NCBI GenBank assembly: GCA_009760855.2 | Contig: WPIO01000357.1 | Coordinates: 1-64,000 of the forward strand | Source: Cristatella mucedo | Taxonomy: Eukaryota; Bryozoa; Phylactolaemata; Cristatellidae | Direction of reading: 5' to 3' | DNA length: 64,000 nucleotides | In this document: positions 1 through 12,304 of the stretch, piece by piece | How the letters are laid out: each line of letters opens with the position of its first letter | Numbering within the stretch: the first letter of the stretch is position 1 | The notes under the pieces: generated by a model | Database searches by the model: none | The model's input: only the letters and a program-made list of their open reading frames with translations | Told to the model about the DNA's origin: nothing | Translations under genes and position numbers: made by a program

Positions 1-2930
1 AATAGATCATTTCGCACGAGTTCGCTGCAGATCGCGGAATGTTTTTACACTTTAAATCTGCTCGTTGTTGTACGTGCTGTAGCTGCTTGCAGCAGAGTCA
101 GTGGCACCTTGTTAAAAGCCATTCGCACTTGACTAAAATCATTTCGTAGGAGGTAGCAGCTGATTGAGGAATATCTAGAAAATCTCAAATCTGCTCGTCA
201 CAGCTTGCGGTAGCTGGCAGCAGAGTGCTTCCAGCTTTTTTCGAAGCTACCGAGGCTCGGAACGTTGACCAAATCAACTCATTTCGCACGAGTTTTGTTT
301 AGTCTGGCATATCGCGGAATATTTTCAAACTTCAATTAGCTCGTCGCAGTGTGCGGTCACTTGGTTGCAAAAGTTGGCACCTTTGCTTTAAGCACTTGCA
401 CTTCAATTATTCATTTCGCACGAGTTCGCAGCAGATTGCTGAATATTTACATACTTTTAATCTGCTCGTCAGAGCCTGCGGTAGCTGGTCGAGCAGAGTG
501 CTGCACCTTGCTTGAGGCCATTCCCACTCGAAGATAGATCATTTCGCACCCGTGTTCGCAGCAGATCGCATTATTATCTATGCACTTTAAATCAGCTCAG
601 TCGTTGCAGCAAGCAGTCTCGTTGGCAGCACAGTGCTGCACCTAGAATTAAGCCATTCATCCTTGAATAAAATCATTTCAATCGAGTTCGAAGCATATCG
701 CGGAATATCTACCAAACTTTTAATCTGCTCGTCGCAGCTAGCAGTCTCTGGCAGAACAGTGGTGCACCTAGCGTTAAGCCATTCACCCTAAGAATAACCT
801 ATTTCGCTCGAGTTCGCAGCAGATCTCAGAATATCTACACACTTCAAATCTGCTCGTCAGAGCGTGCGGTAGCTGACGGCAGATAGATTGCTGCACCTGT
901 GCTTGAGGCCATTCCGAAGTCGAATACATCATTCCCCACGAGTTCGCAGCAGACCGCAGATTATCTACGCACTTCTAATCAGCTCGTCGCAGCGAGCAGT
1001 CTCTGGCAGCACAGTGCTGCACCTAGCAATTAAGCCATTTCACCCTTGAATAATCATTTCGTCCGAGTTCGCAGCAGTTTGGGAATATGTAGACACCTTT
1101 AATCTGCTCGTCGGAGCATGCTGTACCTAGCAGCAGAGTGATGGCAATTTGTTTTAAGCCATTCGCACTTGAATAATCTATTTACACGAGGTCCCAGCAG
1201 ATGGCGGAATATCTACAGACTTTAAATCTGCTTTTCGAAGTATGTGGTAGCTGGCAGCTGAGTGCTGCGCCTTGTTTTAGGCCATTCGCCCTGAATAACT
1301 CATTTTCGCACGAGCTCCCAGCGGATTGCATCAAATATCTACACGTTTCAAACCTGCTCGTGGCAGTGAATGCGGTAGCTGCTTAGGAGAGTGCTGCACC
1401 TTGTTTTAAGCCATTCGCACTTATAATAATTCATTTTTGCACGAGTTCGCAGCAGATCACGGATTATCAACACACCTATACAACCTGTTCGTCGGAGCAT
1501 GGGGTAGCTTGCAGAAGAGTTATGGCAATTCGCCTTTAAGCCATTCAGCATTTGAAATAACACCTCATTTCGCACGAGTTCGCGCGCAGATTGTTGGAAT
1601 ATCTACTCACTTTAAATCTGCTTGTCGGAGAATGAGCTAGCAGGCAGCTGAGTGCCTCACCTTGTTTAAGCCATTCGCAACTTGAATACCTCATTTCGCA
1701 CGACTTCGCATGGGATCGCGGATTATCTACCCACTTTAAATCTCCGTGACGCACCGTGCTGTATCTCACAGCAGAGTGCTGCACCTTCTTTTTAGGCTAT
1801 TCGCAATTGAATAACCTATTTCGTTTGAGTTCACAGCAGTTCGCGGAAGATGTAGATACTTTTAAACTGCTCGTCGGTGCGTGTGAGAGTTGACAGAAGC
1901 TTGATGCAATTTGTTTTAAGCCATTAGCACTTGAATAACTCTTTTCGCACGACTTCGCAGCAGATCGTCGAATATCTACAGACTTTCAATCAGCTTGTTG
2001 GAACGTGCAGTAGCTGGCAGCTGAGTGCTGCATCTTGTTTTTAGGCCATTCGCCCTCAATAACTCATTTCGCAAGAGTTCGCAGCTGATTGCTGAATATC
2101 TACACGTTTCAAACCTGCTCGTGGCAGCATGCAGTAGCATTGCAGCAGAGTGCTGCACCTTGTTTTAAGCCATTCGCACTTGAAAAAACTCATTTCGTTC
2201 GAGTTGGCAGCGGTTCGCGGAATATGTAAACACTGGTAAAATCTGCTCGTCGGAGCCTGGAGTAACTAGCAGCAGAGTGCTGCACCTTTCTTTAAGCTAT
2301 TCGCACTTCAAAATTCATTTTGCACGAGGTTCGCAGCAGATCACGGATTATCTACACACTTATAATTTGCTCATCGGAGCATGGGGTACCTTGCAGAAAA
2401 GTGATGCAATTTGCTTTAAGCCATTCGCATTTGAATAACTCATTCGCACGAGTTCGCAGCAGATTGTGGAATATCTACACACTTTAACTCTGCTTGTCGG
2501 AGCATGCTGTAGCAGGCAGCTGAGTGCCGCACCTTGTTTTTAAGCCATTCGCACTTGAATACCTCATTTCGCACGACTACGCATGGGATCGCGGATATCA
2601 ACCCACTTTAAATCTCCGTGACGCACCGTGCTGTATCTCACAGCAGAGTGCTGCACCTTATTTTAGGCTAATCGCAATTTGAATAACTCATTTCCTTCGA
2701 GTTCGCAGCAATCGCAGAATATGTAGACACTTTTATTTGCTCGTCGGTGCGTGTAAGAGCTGACAGATAGTTGATGCAATTTGTTTTAAGCCATTAGCAC
2801 TTGAATAACTCTTTTCGCACGACTTCGCAGCAGATCGTGGAATATCTACAGACTTTTAATCAGCTTGTCGGAAACGTGCAGTAGCTGGCAGCAGAGTGCT
2901 GCACCTTGTTTTAGTCCATTCGCACTTGAA
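1..2930 (+). repeat. Left-flank super-repeat L, copy 1
   Basis: About 24 diverged monomers. The start (AATAGATCATTTCGCACGAG) recurs at 2931, and several internal landmarks recur with offsets of about 2916-3030 bp. For example, the unit ending near 1784 reappears near 4789. Compared with its partner, this copy has many extra one- or two-base insertions (for example around 80-130, 485-500, 545-555 and 1320-1345). These look like either old indels or poorer base accuracy. The copy begins inside the array, so the true edge lies outside the window. Boundaries are approximate. Confidence 0.7.
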
Positions 2931-5900
2931 TAGATCATTTCGCACGAGTTCGCTGCAGATCGCACAATATTTTTACACTTTAAATCTGCTTGTCGTACCG
3001 TTGCTGTAGCTGGCAGCAGAGTGCTGCACCTTGCTAAAAAGCCATTCGCACTTGACTAACTCATTTCGAACGAGGTGACCCCCCCCTTTTGGGTAGCAGC
3101 TAATTGAGGAATATCTGGAAATATCAAATCAGCTCGTCACAGCGTGCGGTAGCTGGCAGCAGAGTGCTTCAGCTTTTTTTAAGCTAATCGAACTTGAATA
3201 ACTCATTTCTCACGAGTTAGCTGCAGATCGCGGAATATTTTCACACTTCAAATTAGCTCGTCGCAGTGTGCGATCACTTGGTGCAAAGTGCTGCACCTTG
3301 CTTTAAGCAACTTGCACTTCAATTATTCATTTCGCACGAGTTCGCAGCAGATTGCTGAATATTAGATACTTTTAATCTGCTCGTCAGAGCCTGCGGTAGC
3401 TGGCAGCAGAGTGCTGCACCTTGCTTGAGGCCATTCGCACATGAATAGATCATTCTAATCGAGTTCGCAGCAGATCGCGGAATATCTACACGATTCAAAC
3501 CTGCTCGTGGCAGCATGCGGTAGCTTGAAGCAGAGTGCTGCACCTTGTTTTAAGCCATTTGCACTTGAAAAACTTATTGCGTTCGAGTTGGCAGCAGTTC
3601 GCGGATTATGTAAACACTTCAAATCTGCTCGTCGGAGCGTTTGGTTGCTGGCAGCAGAGTGTTGCACCTTTCTTAGGGCTATTCGCACTTCAATAATTCA
3701 TTTCGCACGAGTTCCCAGCAGATCGCGGATTATCTACAACTTTTAATCTGCTTTTTTTTCGTCGCAGCTAGCAGTCTCTGGCAGCACAGTGGTGCACCTA
3801 GCGTTAAGCCATTCACCCTAGAATAACTTATTTCGCTCGAGTTCGCAGCAGATCGCAGAATATCTACACACTTCAAATCTGCTCGTCAGAGCGTGCGGTA
3901 GCTGACGGCAGATTGCTGCACCTTGCTTGAGGCCATTCCCACTCGAATAGATCATTTCGCACGAGTTCGCAGCAGAGCGCAGATTATCTACCAACTTTTA
4001 ATCAGCTCGTCGCAGCGAGCAGTCTCTGGCAGCACTGTGCTGCACCTAGCATTAAGCCATTCACCCTTGAATAAAACATTTTGTCCGAGTTCGCAGCAGT
4101 TTGCGGAATATGTGAGACACATTTAATCTGCTCGTCGGAGCATGCTGTACCTAGCAGCAGAGTGATGCAATTTGTTTTAAGCCATTCGCACTTGAATAAC
4201 CTATTTCACACGAGTTCCCAGCAGATGGCGGAATATCTACAGACTTTAAATCTGCTTTTCGAAGCATGCGGTAGCTGGCAGCTGAGTGCTGCGCCTTGTT
4301 TTAGGCCATTCGCCCTGAATAACTCATTTCGCACGAGTTCCCAGCGGATTGCAAAATATCTACACGTTTCAAACCTGCTCGTGGAAGCATGCGATAGCTT
4401 GCAGCAGAGTGCTGCACCTTGTTTTAAGCCATTCGCACTTCAATAATTCATTTTGCACGAGTTCGCAGCAGATCAGGGATTATCTACACACTTATAATTT
4501 GCTCGTCGGAGCATGGGGTAGCTTGCAGAAGAGTGATGCAATTCGCTTTAAGCCATTCGCATTTGGATAACTCATTTCGCACGAGTTCGCAGCAGATTGT
4601 GGAATATCTACTCACTTTAAATCTGCTTGTCGGAGAATGCAGTAGCAGGCAGCTGAGTGCCTCACCTTGTTTTAAGCCATTCGCACTTGAATACCTCATT
4701 TCGCACGACTTCGCATGGGATCGCGGATTATCTACCCACTTTAAATCTCCGTGACGCACCGTGCTGTATCTCACAGCAGAGTGCTGCACCTTTTATTAGG
4801 CTATTCGCAATTGAATAACTCATTTCGTTCGACTTCGCAGCAGTTCGTTGAATATGTAGACACTTTTAATCTGCTCGTCGGTGCGTGTGAGAGCTGACAA
4901 AAGGTTGATGCAATTTGTTTTAAGCCATTTGCACTTGAATAACTCTTTTCGCACGACTTCGCAGCAGATCGTCGAATATCTACAGACTTTCAATCAGCTT
5001 GTTGGAACGTGCAGTAGCTGGGCAGCTGAGTGCTGCACCTTGTGTTAGTCCATTCGCACTTAAATAGATCATTTCGCACAAGTTCGCAGCAGATCGCAGA
5101 TTATCTATGCACTTTTAATCAGCTCGTCGCAGCGAGCAGTCTCTGGCAGCACAGTGCTGCACCTAGCATTAAGCCATTCACCCTTGAATAAATCATTTCG
5201 CACGAGTTCCCAGCAGATCGCGGATTATCTACACACTTTTAATCTGCTCGTCGGAGCATGGGGTAGCTTGCAGAAGAGTGATGCAATTCGCTTTAAGCCA
5301 TTCGCATTTGAATAACTCATTTCGCACGAGTGCGCAGCAGATTGTTGAATATCTACACACTTTAAATCTGCTTGTCGGAGCGTGCGGTAGCTGGCAGCTG
5401 TGTGCCGCACCTAGTTTTAATCCATTCGCACTTGAATACCTCATTTAGCAGGAGTTCGCAGCAGATCGCAGAATATTTTCAGACTTCTAATTTGCTTGTC
5501 TTAGAGTGCAGAAGCTGGCAGCTGAGTGCTGCACCTGGTTTTAAGCCTTTCGCACTTGAATGACTCATTTTGCACGAGTTGGCAGCAGATCGCAGATTAT
5601 CTAGACACTTTAAGTCATCTCGTCCCGGCGTACAGTAGCTGGGAGCAGAGTGATTCAATTTGTTTTACGCCATTCGCACTCTATTATTTCCTTTCGCAAG
5701 AGTTCGCAGCAGATCGCAGATTATCTACACATTTTTAATCAGCTCGTCGCAGCGAGCAGTCACTGGCAGCACAGTGCTGCACCTAGCGTTAAGCCATTCA
5801 CCCTTGAATAACTCATTTCGCTCTAGTTCGCAGCAGATCGCAGAATATCTACACACTTCAAATCTGCTAGTCAGACCGTGCGGTAGCTGACGGCAGATTG

Positions 5901-6060
5901 CTGCACCTTGCTTGAGGCCATTCCCACTCGAATAGATCATTTCGCACGAGTTCGCTGCAGATCGCAGAATATTTTCAGACTTCAAATTTGCTTGTCGTAG
6001 TGTGCAGAAGCTGGCAGCTGAGTGCTGCACCTGGTTTTAAGCCATTCGCTCTTGAATGAC
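2931..6060 (+). repeat. Left-flank super-repeat L, copy 2
   Basis: Second L unit, about 25 monomers. The order of monomer variants follows copy 1, with roughly one extra monomer near 3440-3740. It carries an 18 bp foreign-looking insertion at 3076-3093 and an extra T-run at about 3752-3759. The segment 3.9-4.6 kb is the closest match I see to a block that was later placed inside the first complete HOR-A unit (10.85-11.47 kb). The end point is set where the monomer order departs from copy 1 and is approximate. Confidence 0.65.
3076..3093. other. 18 bp C-tract/T-tract insertion inside a monomer
   Basis: Between CGAGG and TAGCAGC, where other monomers are continuous (compare 149-158), lies an extra stretch of TGA, eight C, four T and GGG. 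Nothing like it occurs elsewhere in the window. It could be a small real insertion, a repair footprint or an assembly or base-calling artefact. Confidence 0.8.
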
Positions 6061-7469
6061 TCATTTTGCACGAGTTCGCAGCAGATCGCAGAATACCTAG
6101 AAACTTCAAATCTGCTCGTCGCAGCATGCAATAGCTGGCAGCAGAGTGCTGCACCTTGCTAAAAGCCATTCGCACTTGACTAACTCATTTCGTACGAGCT
6201 AGCAGCTGATTGCAGAATATCTAGAAATATCAAATCTGCTCGTCAGAGCGTGCGGTAGCTGGAAGCAGAGTGCTTCACCTTTTTTTTAACCAATCGAACT
6301 TGAATAACTCATTACGCACGAGTTAGCTGCAGATCGCGGAATATTTTCACACTTCAAATTACCTTGTCCCAGTGCCCCGTCACTTGGTGCAAAGTGCTGC
6401 AACTTGCTTTAAGCAACTTGCACTTCAATTTTATAATTTCGCACGAGTTCGCAGCAGATTGCTGAATATTTACATACTTTTAATCTGCTCGTCTGAGCCT
6501 GGGGTGGCTGGCAGCAGAGTGATGCACGTTGCTTGAGGCCATTCGCACATAAATAGATCATTTCAATCGAGTTCGCAGCAGATCGCGGAATATCTACACA
6601 ATTCAAACCTGCTCGTGGCAGCATGCGGTAGCTTGCAGCAGAGTGCTGCACCTTGTTTTAAGCCATTTGCACTTGAAAAAATCATTTCGCTCGTGTGTGC
6701 AGCAGTTCGCAGAATATGTAGACACTTTAAATCTGCTCGTCGGAGCGTGCGGTAGCTGGCAGCAGATTGCCGCACCTTTCTTTAGGCTATTGGCACTTCA
6801 ATAATTCATTTCGCACGAGTTCGCCGCAGATCGCAGACTATCTACACGCTTTTAATCTGCTCGTCGCAGCAAGCAGTCTCTGGCACCACAGTGCTGCACC
6901 TAGCGTTAAGCCTTTCACCCTTGAATAACTCATTTCGCTCGAGTTCGCAGCAGATCGCAGAATATCTACACACTTCAAATCTGCTAGTCAAAGCGTGCGG
7001 TAGCTGACGGCAGATTGCTGCACCTTGCTTGCGGCCATTCCCACTCGAATAGATCATTTCGCACGAGTTAGCAGCAGATCGCAGATTCTCTTCACACTTT
7101 AAATCGTCCCGTCGGAGCGTGCGGCAGCTGGCAGCAGAGTGCTGCACCTTGTTTTAAGCCATTCGAACTTAAATAACTCATTTCGGACGAGTTTGCCGCA
7201 GATAGCGGAATATTTTCACACTTCAAGTCAGCTCGTCCTAGCTTGCCGTAGCTGGCAGCCGAGTGCAGCACCTTGCTTTATGCCACACACACTTCAATAA
7301 TTCATTTCGCTCGAGTTCGCAGCAGATCTCGGAATATCTAGACACTTTAGGTCATCTCGTCCCAGCGTGCAGTAGCTGGGAGCAGAGTGATTCAATTTGT
7401 TTTATGTCATTCGCACTTGATTAACTTCTTTCCACGAGTTCGCAGCAGATCGCAGATTATCTGCACACT
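6061..7469 (+). repeat. Rearranged L-type monomers leading into HOR A
   Basis: About 11 diverged monomers. The stretch starting near 6180 matches the L landmarks at about 131 and 3054 (the GACTAACTCATTTCGTACGAG type) and also the later copy near 10517. Other monomers (about 7040-7100) resemble units seen around 51.1 kb. I could not fit the whole stretch to one earlier block, so I treat it as a mosaic. It contains no non-satellite sequence. Confidence 0.6.
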
Positions 7470-8340
7470 TTTAATCAGCTCGTCGGAGCATGCGGTAGCT
7501 TTCAGAAGAGTGCTGCACCTTCCTTGAGGCCATTCGCACATGAATAGATCATTTTAATCGAGTTCACAGCAGATCGCGGAATATCTACACGATTCAAACC
7601 TGCTCGTGGCAGCATGCGGTAGCTTGCAGCAGAGTGCTGCACCTTGTTTTAAGCCATTTGCACTTGAAAAACTCATGTCGCTCGATTTGGCAGATGTTCG
7701 CGGAAAATGTATACACTTCAAATCTGCTCGTCGGAGCGTGCGGTAGCTGGCAGCAGATTGCCGCACCTTTCTTTAAGCTATTCGCACTTCTATAATTCAT
7801 TTCGCACGAGTTCGCAGCAGATCGCGGATGATCTACACACTTTTAATCTGCTCGTCGGAGCATAAGGTAGCTTGCAGAAGAGTGATGCAATTCGCTTTAA
7901 GCCATTCGCATTTGGATAACTCATTTCGCACGAGTTCGCAGCAGATTGTTAAATATCTACACTTTAAATCTGCTTATCGGAGCGTGCGGTAGCTGGCAGC
8001 TGAGTGCCGCACATATTTTTAATCCATTCGCACTTGAATACCTCAGTTCGCACGACTTCGCGGCAGATCGCGGATTATCTACACACTTTAAATCTCCTTG
8101 ACACACCGTGCTGTACCTCGCAGCAGAGTGCTGCACCTTCTCTTAGGCTATTCGCAATTGAATAACTCATTTCGTTCGAGTTCGCAGCAGTTCGCGGAAT
8201 ATGTAGACACTTTTAATCTGCTCGTTGGTGCGTGTGAGAGCTGACAGAAGGTTGATGCAATTTGCTTTAAGCCATTAGCACTTAAATAACTCTTTTCGCA
8301 CGACTTCGCAGCAGATCGTGGAATATCTACCGACTTTCAA
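7470..8340 (+). repeat. HOR A, leading partial unit (A0)
   Basis: From about 7470 the sequence aligns with the end of later A units at an offset of about 7308 bp (7501-8340 with 14809-15648). The join with the L flank falls in the shared stretch around AATCAGCTCGTCGGAGCATG. It is more diverged than the later copies, as expected at the edge of a homogenised block. Confidence 0.75.
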
Positions 8341-10849
8341 TCAGCTTTTCGGAACGTGCAGTAGCTGGCAGCTGAGTGCTGCAACTTGTTTTAGTCCATT
8401 CCCACTTAAATAGATCATTTCGCACGAGTTCGCTGTAATTAGCGGAATACTTTTACACTTCAAATTCTCTCGTCGTACCTTGCGGTAGCTTGCAGCAGAG
8501 TGCTGCACCTTGTTAAAAGCCATTCGCACTTGACTAACTCATTTCGTACGAGCTACCAGCTGATCGCGGAATATTTTGAAATTTTAAATCTTCTCGTAGC
8601 AGCGTGCGGTAGCTGGCAGCAGAGTGCTGCACCTATTTTTAGGCCATTCGAACTTGAATATCTCATTTCGCACGAGTTCGCTGCAGATCGCGGAATATAT
8701 TCACACTTTAAATCAGCTCGTCGAAGTGTGCGGTCACTTGGTGCAGAATGCTACACCTTGCTTTAAGCAACTTGCACTTCAATGATTCATTTCGCACGAG
8801 TTCGCAGCAGATTGCGAAATATTTACAAACTTTTAATCTGCTCGTCAGAGCCTGCGGTAGCTTGGAGCAGAGTGCTGCACCTTGCTTGAGGCCATTCGCA
8901 CATGAATAGATCATTTCAATCGAGTTCGCAGCAGATCGCGGAATTTCTACACGATTCAAACCTGCTTGTGGCAGCATGCGGTAGCTTGCAGCAGAGTGCT
9001 GCACCTTTTTTTAAGCCATTCGCACTTGAAAAACTCATTTCGCTCGAGTTGGCAGCAGTTCGCGGAATATGTAGACACTTCAAATCTGCTCGTCGGAGCG
9101 TGTGGTAGCTTGCAGCAGAGTGCTGCACCTTTCTTTAAGCTATTCGCACTTTAATAATTCATTTCGCACGAGTTCGCAGCAGATCGCGGATGATCTACAC
9201 ACTTTTAATCTGCTCGTCGGAGCATGCGGTAGCTTGCAGAAGAGCGATGCAATTTGTTTAAACCATTCGCACTTGAATGACTCATTTCGCACGAGTTGGC
9301 AGCAGATCCCCGAATATTGTTACACTGAAAGTCTGCCCGTTGGAGCGTGCGGTAGCTGGCAGCAGAGTGATGCAATTTGTTTTAAGCTCCGTGCACTTAA
9401 ATAACTCATTTCGCAAGACCTCGCAGCCGATCGCGGAATATCTAGAAACTTCAAATCCCCTCGTCGCAGCGTGCAGTAGCAGGCAGCAGACTGATGCAAA
9501 TTGATTTAAGCCATTCGCAATTGAATTACTCATTTCGCACGAGCTGGCAGCAGATCGCAGAATACCTAGACACTTCAAATTCGTTACGTCGCAGCGTGCA
9601 ATAGCTGGCTGCAGAGTGGTTTAATTTAGTTTATGCCATTCGAACTTGAATAAGTCATTTCGCACGAGTTCACAGCAGATCGCGGAATATTTTCTCGCGT
9701 CAAATCAGCTCGTCTCAGTGTGAGGTCGCTGGGTGCAGAATGCTGCTCCTTGCTTTAAGCAACTTGCACTTCAATAATTCGTTTCGCACGAGTTCGCAGC
9801 AGATTGCCGAACATTTACGCACTTTTAATCAGCTCGTCGGAGAATGCGGTAACTTGCAGAATAAGTGATGCAATTTTTTTTAACCATTCGAACTTGAATG
9901 ACTCATTTCGCACGAGTTCGCAGCAGATCGTAGAATATCTACAAACTTTAAATCTGCTTATTGGAGCGTGCTTCAGCTGGCAGTTGAGTGCCACATCTTG
10001 TTTTAAGCCATTCGTTCTTGAATACCTCATTTCGCACGAATTCGCAGCAGATTGCATGATTATCCACACACTTTGAATCTTCTTGACAAACCGCACTGTA
10101 GCTCGCAGCAGAGTGCTGCACCTTCTTTTGGGCTATTCGCAATTGAATAACTCATTTCGTTCGAGTTCGCAGCATTTCGCAGAATATGTAGACACTTTTT
10201 ATCTGCTCGTCGGAGCGTGTTAGAGCCTACAAAAGGTTGACGCAATTTGTTTTAAGCCATTAGCACTTGAATAACTCTTTTCGCACGACTTCGCAGCAGA
10301 TCGTCGAATATCTACAGACTTTCAATCAGCTTGTCGGAACGTGCAGTAGCTGGCAGGTGAGTGCTGCACCTTGTTTTAGTCCATTCCCTCTTAAATAGAT
10401 CATTTCGCACGAGTTCGCTGCAAATCGCGGAATATTTTTACACTTAAAATCTGATCGTCATTCTGTGCCGTAGCTGACAGCAGAGTGCTGAACCTTGCTA
10501 AAAGCCATACGCACTTGACTAACTCATTTCGTACGAGCTAGCAGCTGATTGCAGAATATCTAGAAATATCAAATCTGCTCGTCACAGCGTGCGGTAGCTG
10601 GCAGCAGAGTGCTTCACCTTTTTTTAAACCAATCGAACTTAAATAACTCATTACGCACGAGTTAGCTGCAGATCGCGGAATATTTTCACACTTCAAATTA
10701 CCTCGTCGCAGTGCCCCGTCACTTGGTGCAAAGTGAGGCAACTTGCTTTAAGCAACTTGCACTTCAATTTTATCATTTCGCACGAGTTCGCAGCAGATTG
10801 CTGAATATTTACATACTTTTAATCTGCTCGTCAGAGCCTGGGGTGGCTG

Positions 10850-11470
10850 GCAGCAGATTGCTGCACCTTGCTTGAGGCCATTCCCACTCGAATAGATCAT
10901 TTCGCACGAGTTCGCAGCAGATCGCAGATTATCTATGCACTTTTAATCAGCTCGTTGCAGGGAGCAGTCTCTGGCAGCACAGTGCTGCACCTAGCATTAA
11001 GCCATTCACCCTTGAATAAATCATTTCGTACGAGTTCGCAGCAGTTTGCGGAATATGTAGACACATTTAATCTGCTCGTCGGAGCATGCTGTACCTAGCA
11101 GCAGAGTGAATCAATTTGTTTTAAGCCATTCGCACTTGAATAACCCATTTCACACGAGTTCCCAGCAGATGGCGGAATATCTACAGACTTTAAATCTGCT
11201 TTTCGAAGTATGCGGTAGCTGGCAGCTGAGTGCTGAGCCTTGTTTTAGGCCATTCGCCCTGAATAACTCATTTCGCACGAGTTCCCAGCTGATTGCAAAA
11301 TATCTACACATTTCAAACCTGCTCGTGGCAGAATGCGGTAGCTTGCAGCAGAGTGCTGCACCTTGTTTTAAGCCATTCGCACTTCAATAATTCATTTTGC
11401 ACGAGTTCGCAGCAGATCACGGATTATCTACACACTTATAATTTGCTCGTCGGAGCATGGGGTTGCTTGC
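10850..11470 (+). repeat. Five-monomer L-type block inside HOR A copy 1
   Basis: This stretch follows the same monomer order as about 3900-4560 in the left flank, at an offset near 6945 bp (56 monomers). It shares the GATGGCGGAATATCTACAGAC and GCTTTTCGAAG variants. Later A units lack it, which accounts for the roughly 618 bp excess of copy 1. Confidence 0.75.
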
Positions 11471-11520
11471 AGAGGAGTGATGCAATTCGCTTTAAGCCAT
11501 TCGCATTTGGATAACTCTTT

Positions 11521-12130
11521 CGCACGAGTTCGCAGCAGATTGTTGAATATCTACACTTTAAATCTGCTTGTCGGAGCGTGCGGTAGCTGGCAGCTGAGTG
11601 CCGCACATTGTTTTAATCCATTCGCACTTGAATACCTCAGTTCGCACGACTTCTCGGCAGATCGCGGATTATCTACACACTTTAAATCTCCTTGACACAC
11701 CGTGCTGTACCTCGCAGCAGAGTGCTGCACCTTCTCTTAGGCTATTCGCAATTGAATAACTTATTTCGTTCGAGTTCGCAGCAGATCGCGGATAATCTGC
11801 ACACTTTTAATCTGCTCGTCGGAGCATGGGGTAGCTTGCAGAAGAGTGATGCTATTCGCTTTAAGCCATTCGCATTTGGATAACTCATTTCGCACGAGTT
11901 CGCAGCAGATTGTTGAATATCTACACTTTAAATCTGCTTGTCGGAGCGTGCGGTAGCTGGCAGCTGAGTGCCGCACATTGTTTTAATCCATTCGCACTTG
12001 AATACCTCACTTCGCACGACTTCACGGCAGATCGCGGATTATCTACACACTTTAAATCTCCTTGACACACCGTGCTGTACCTCGCAGCAGAGTGCAGCAC
12101 CTTCTCTTAGGCTATTCGCAATTGAATAAC
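11521..12130 (+). repeat. Three-monomer local tandem duplication with hybrid monomer
   Basis: The run starting CGCACGAGTTCGCAGCAG at 11521 is repeated at 11891 (offset 370 bp, three monomers), including the AGATTGTTGAATATCTACAC and CCGCACATTG variants. The monomer between them (about 11755-11880) begins as one variant (TTATTTCGTTCGAG) and continues as another (ATCGCGGATAATCTGCAC). It therefore marks the exchange point. Confidence 0.8.
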
Positions 12131-12304
12131 TCATTTCGTTCGAGTTCGCAGCAGTTCGCGGAATATGTAGACACTTTTAATCTGCTCGTTGGTGCGTGTG
12201 AGAGCTGACAGAAGGTTGATGCAATTTGTTTTAAGCCATTAGCACTTGAATAACTCTTTTCGCACGACTTCGCAGCAGATCGTGGAATATCTACCGACTT
12301 TCAA

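Larger units (their letters stand above)
8341..12304 (+). repeat. HOR A copy 1, enlarged 32-monomer unit
   Basis: 8341 to about 10380 aligns with 12305-14343 in the next copy. After that the copy departs: 10.38-10.85 kb is a more L-like version of the same monomers. 10.85-11.47 kb is an extra five-monomer L-type block, and 11.52-12.13 kb holds a local three-monomer duplication. It shares early variants with copy 2 (for example around 12430 and 8470) that later copies lost. It reads as the older edge form of the unit. Confidence 0.85.
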
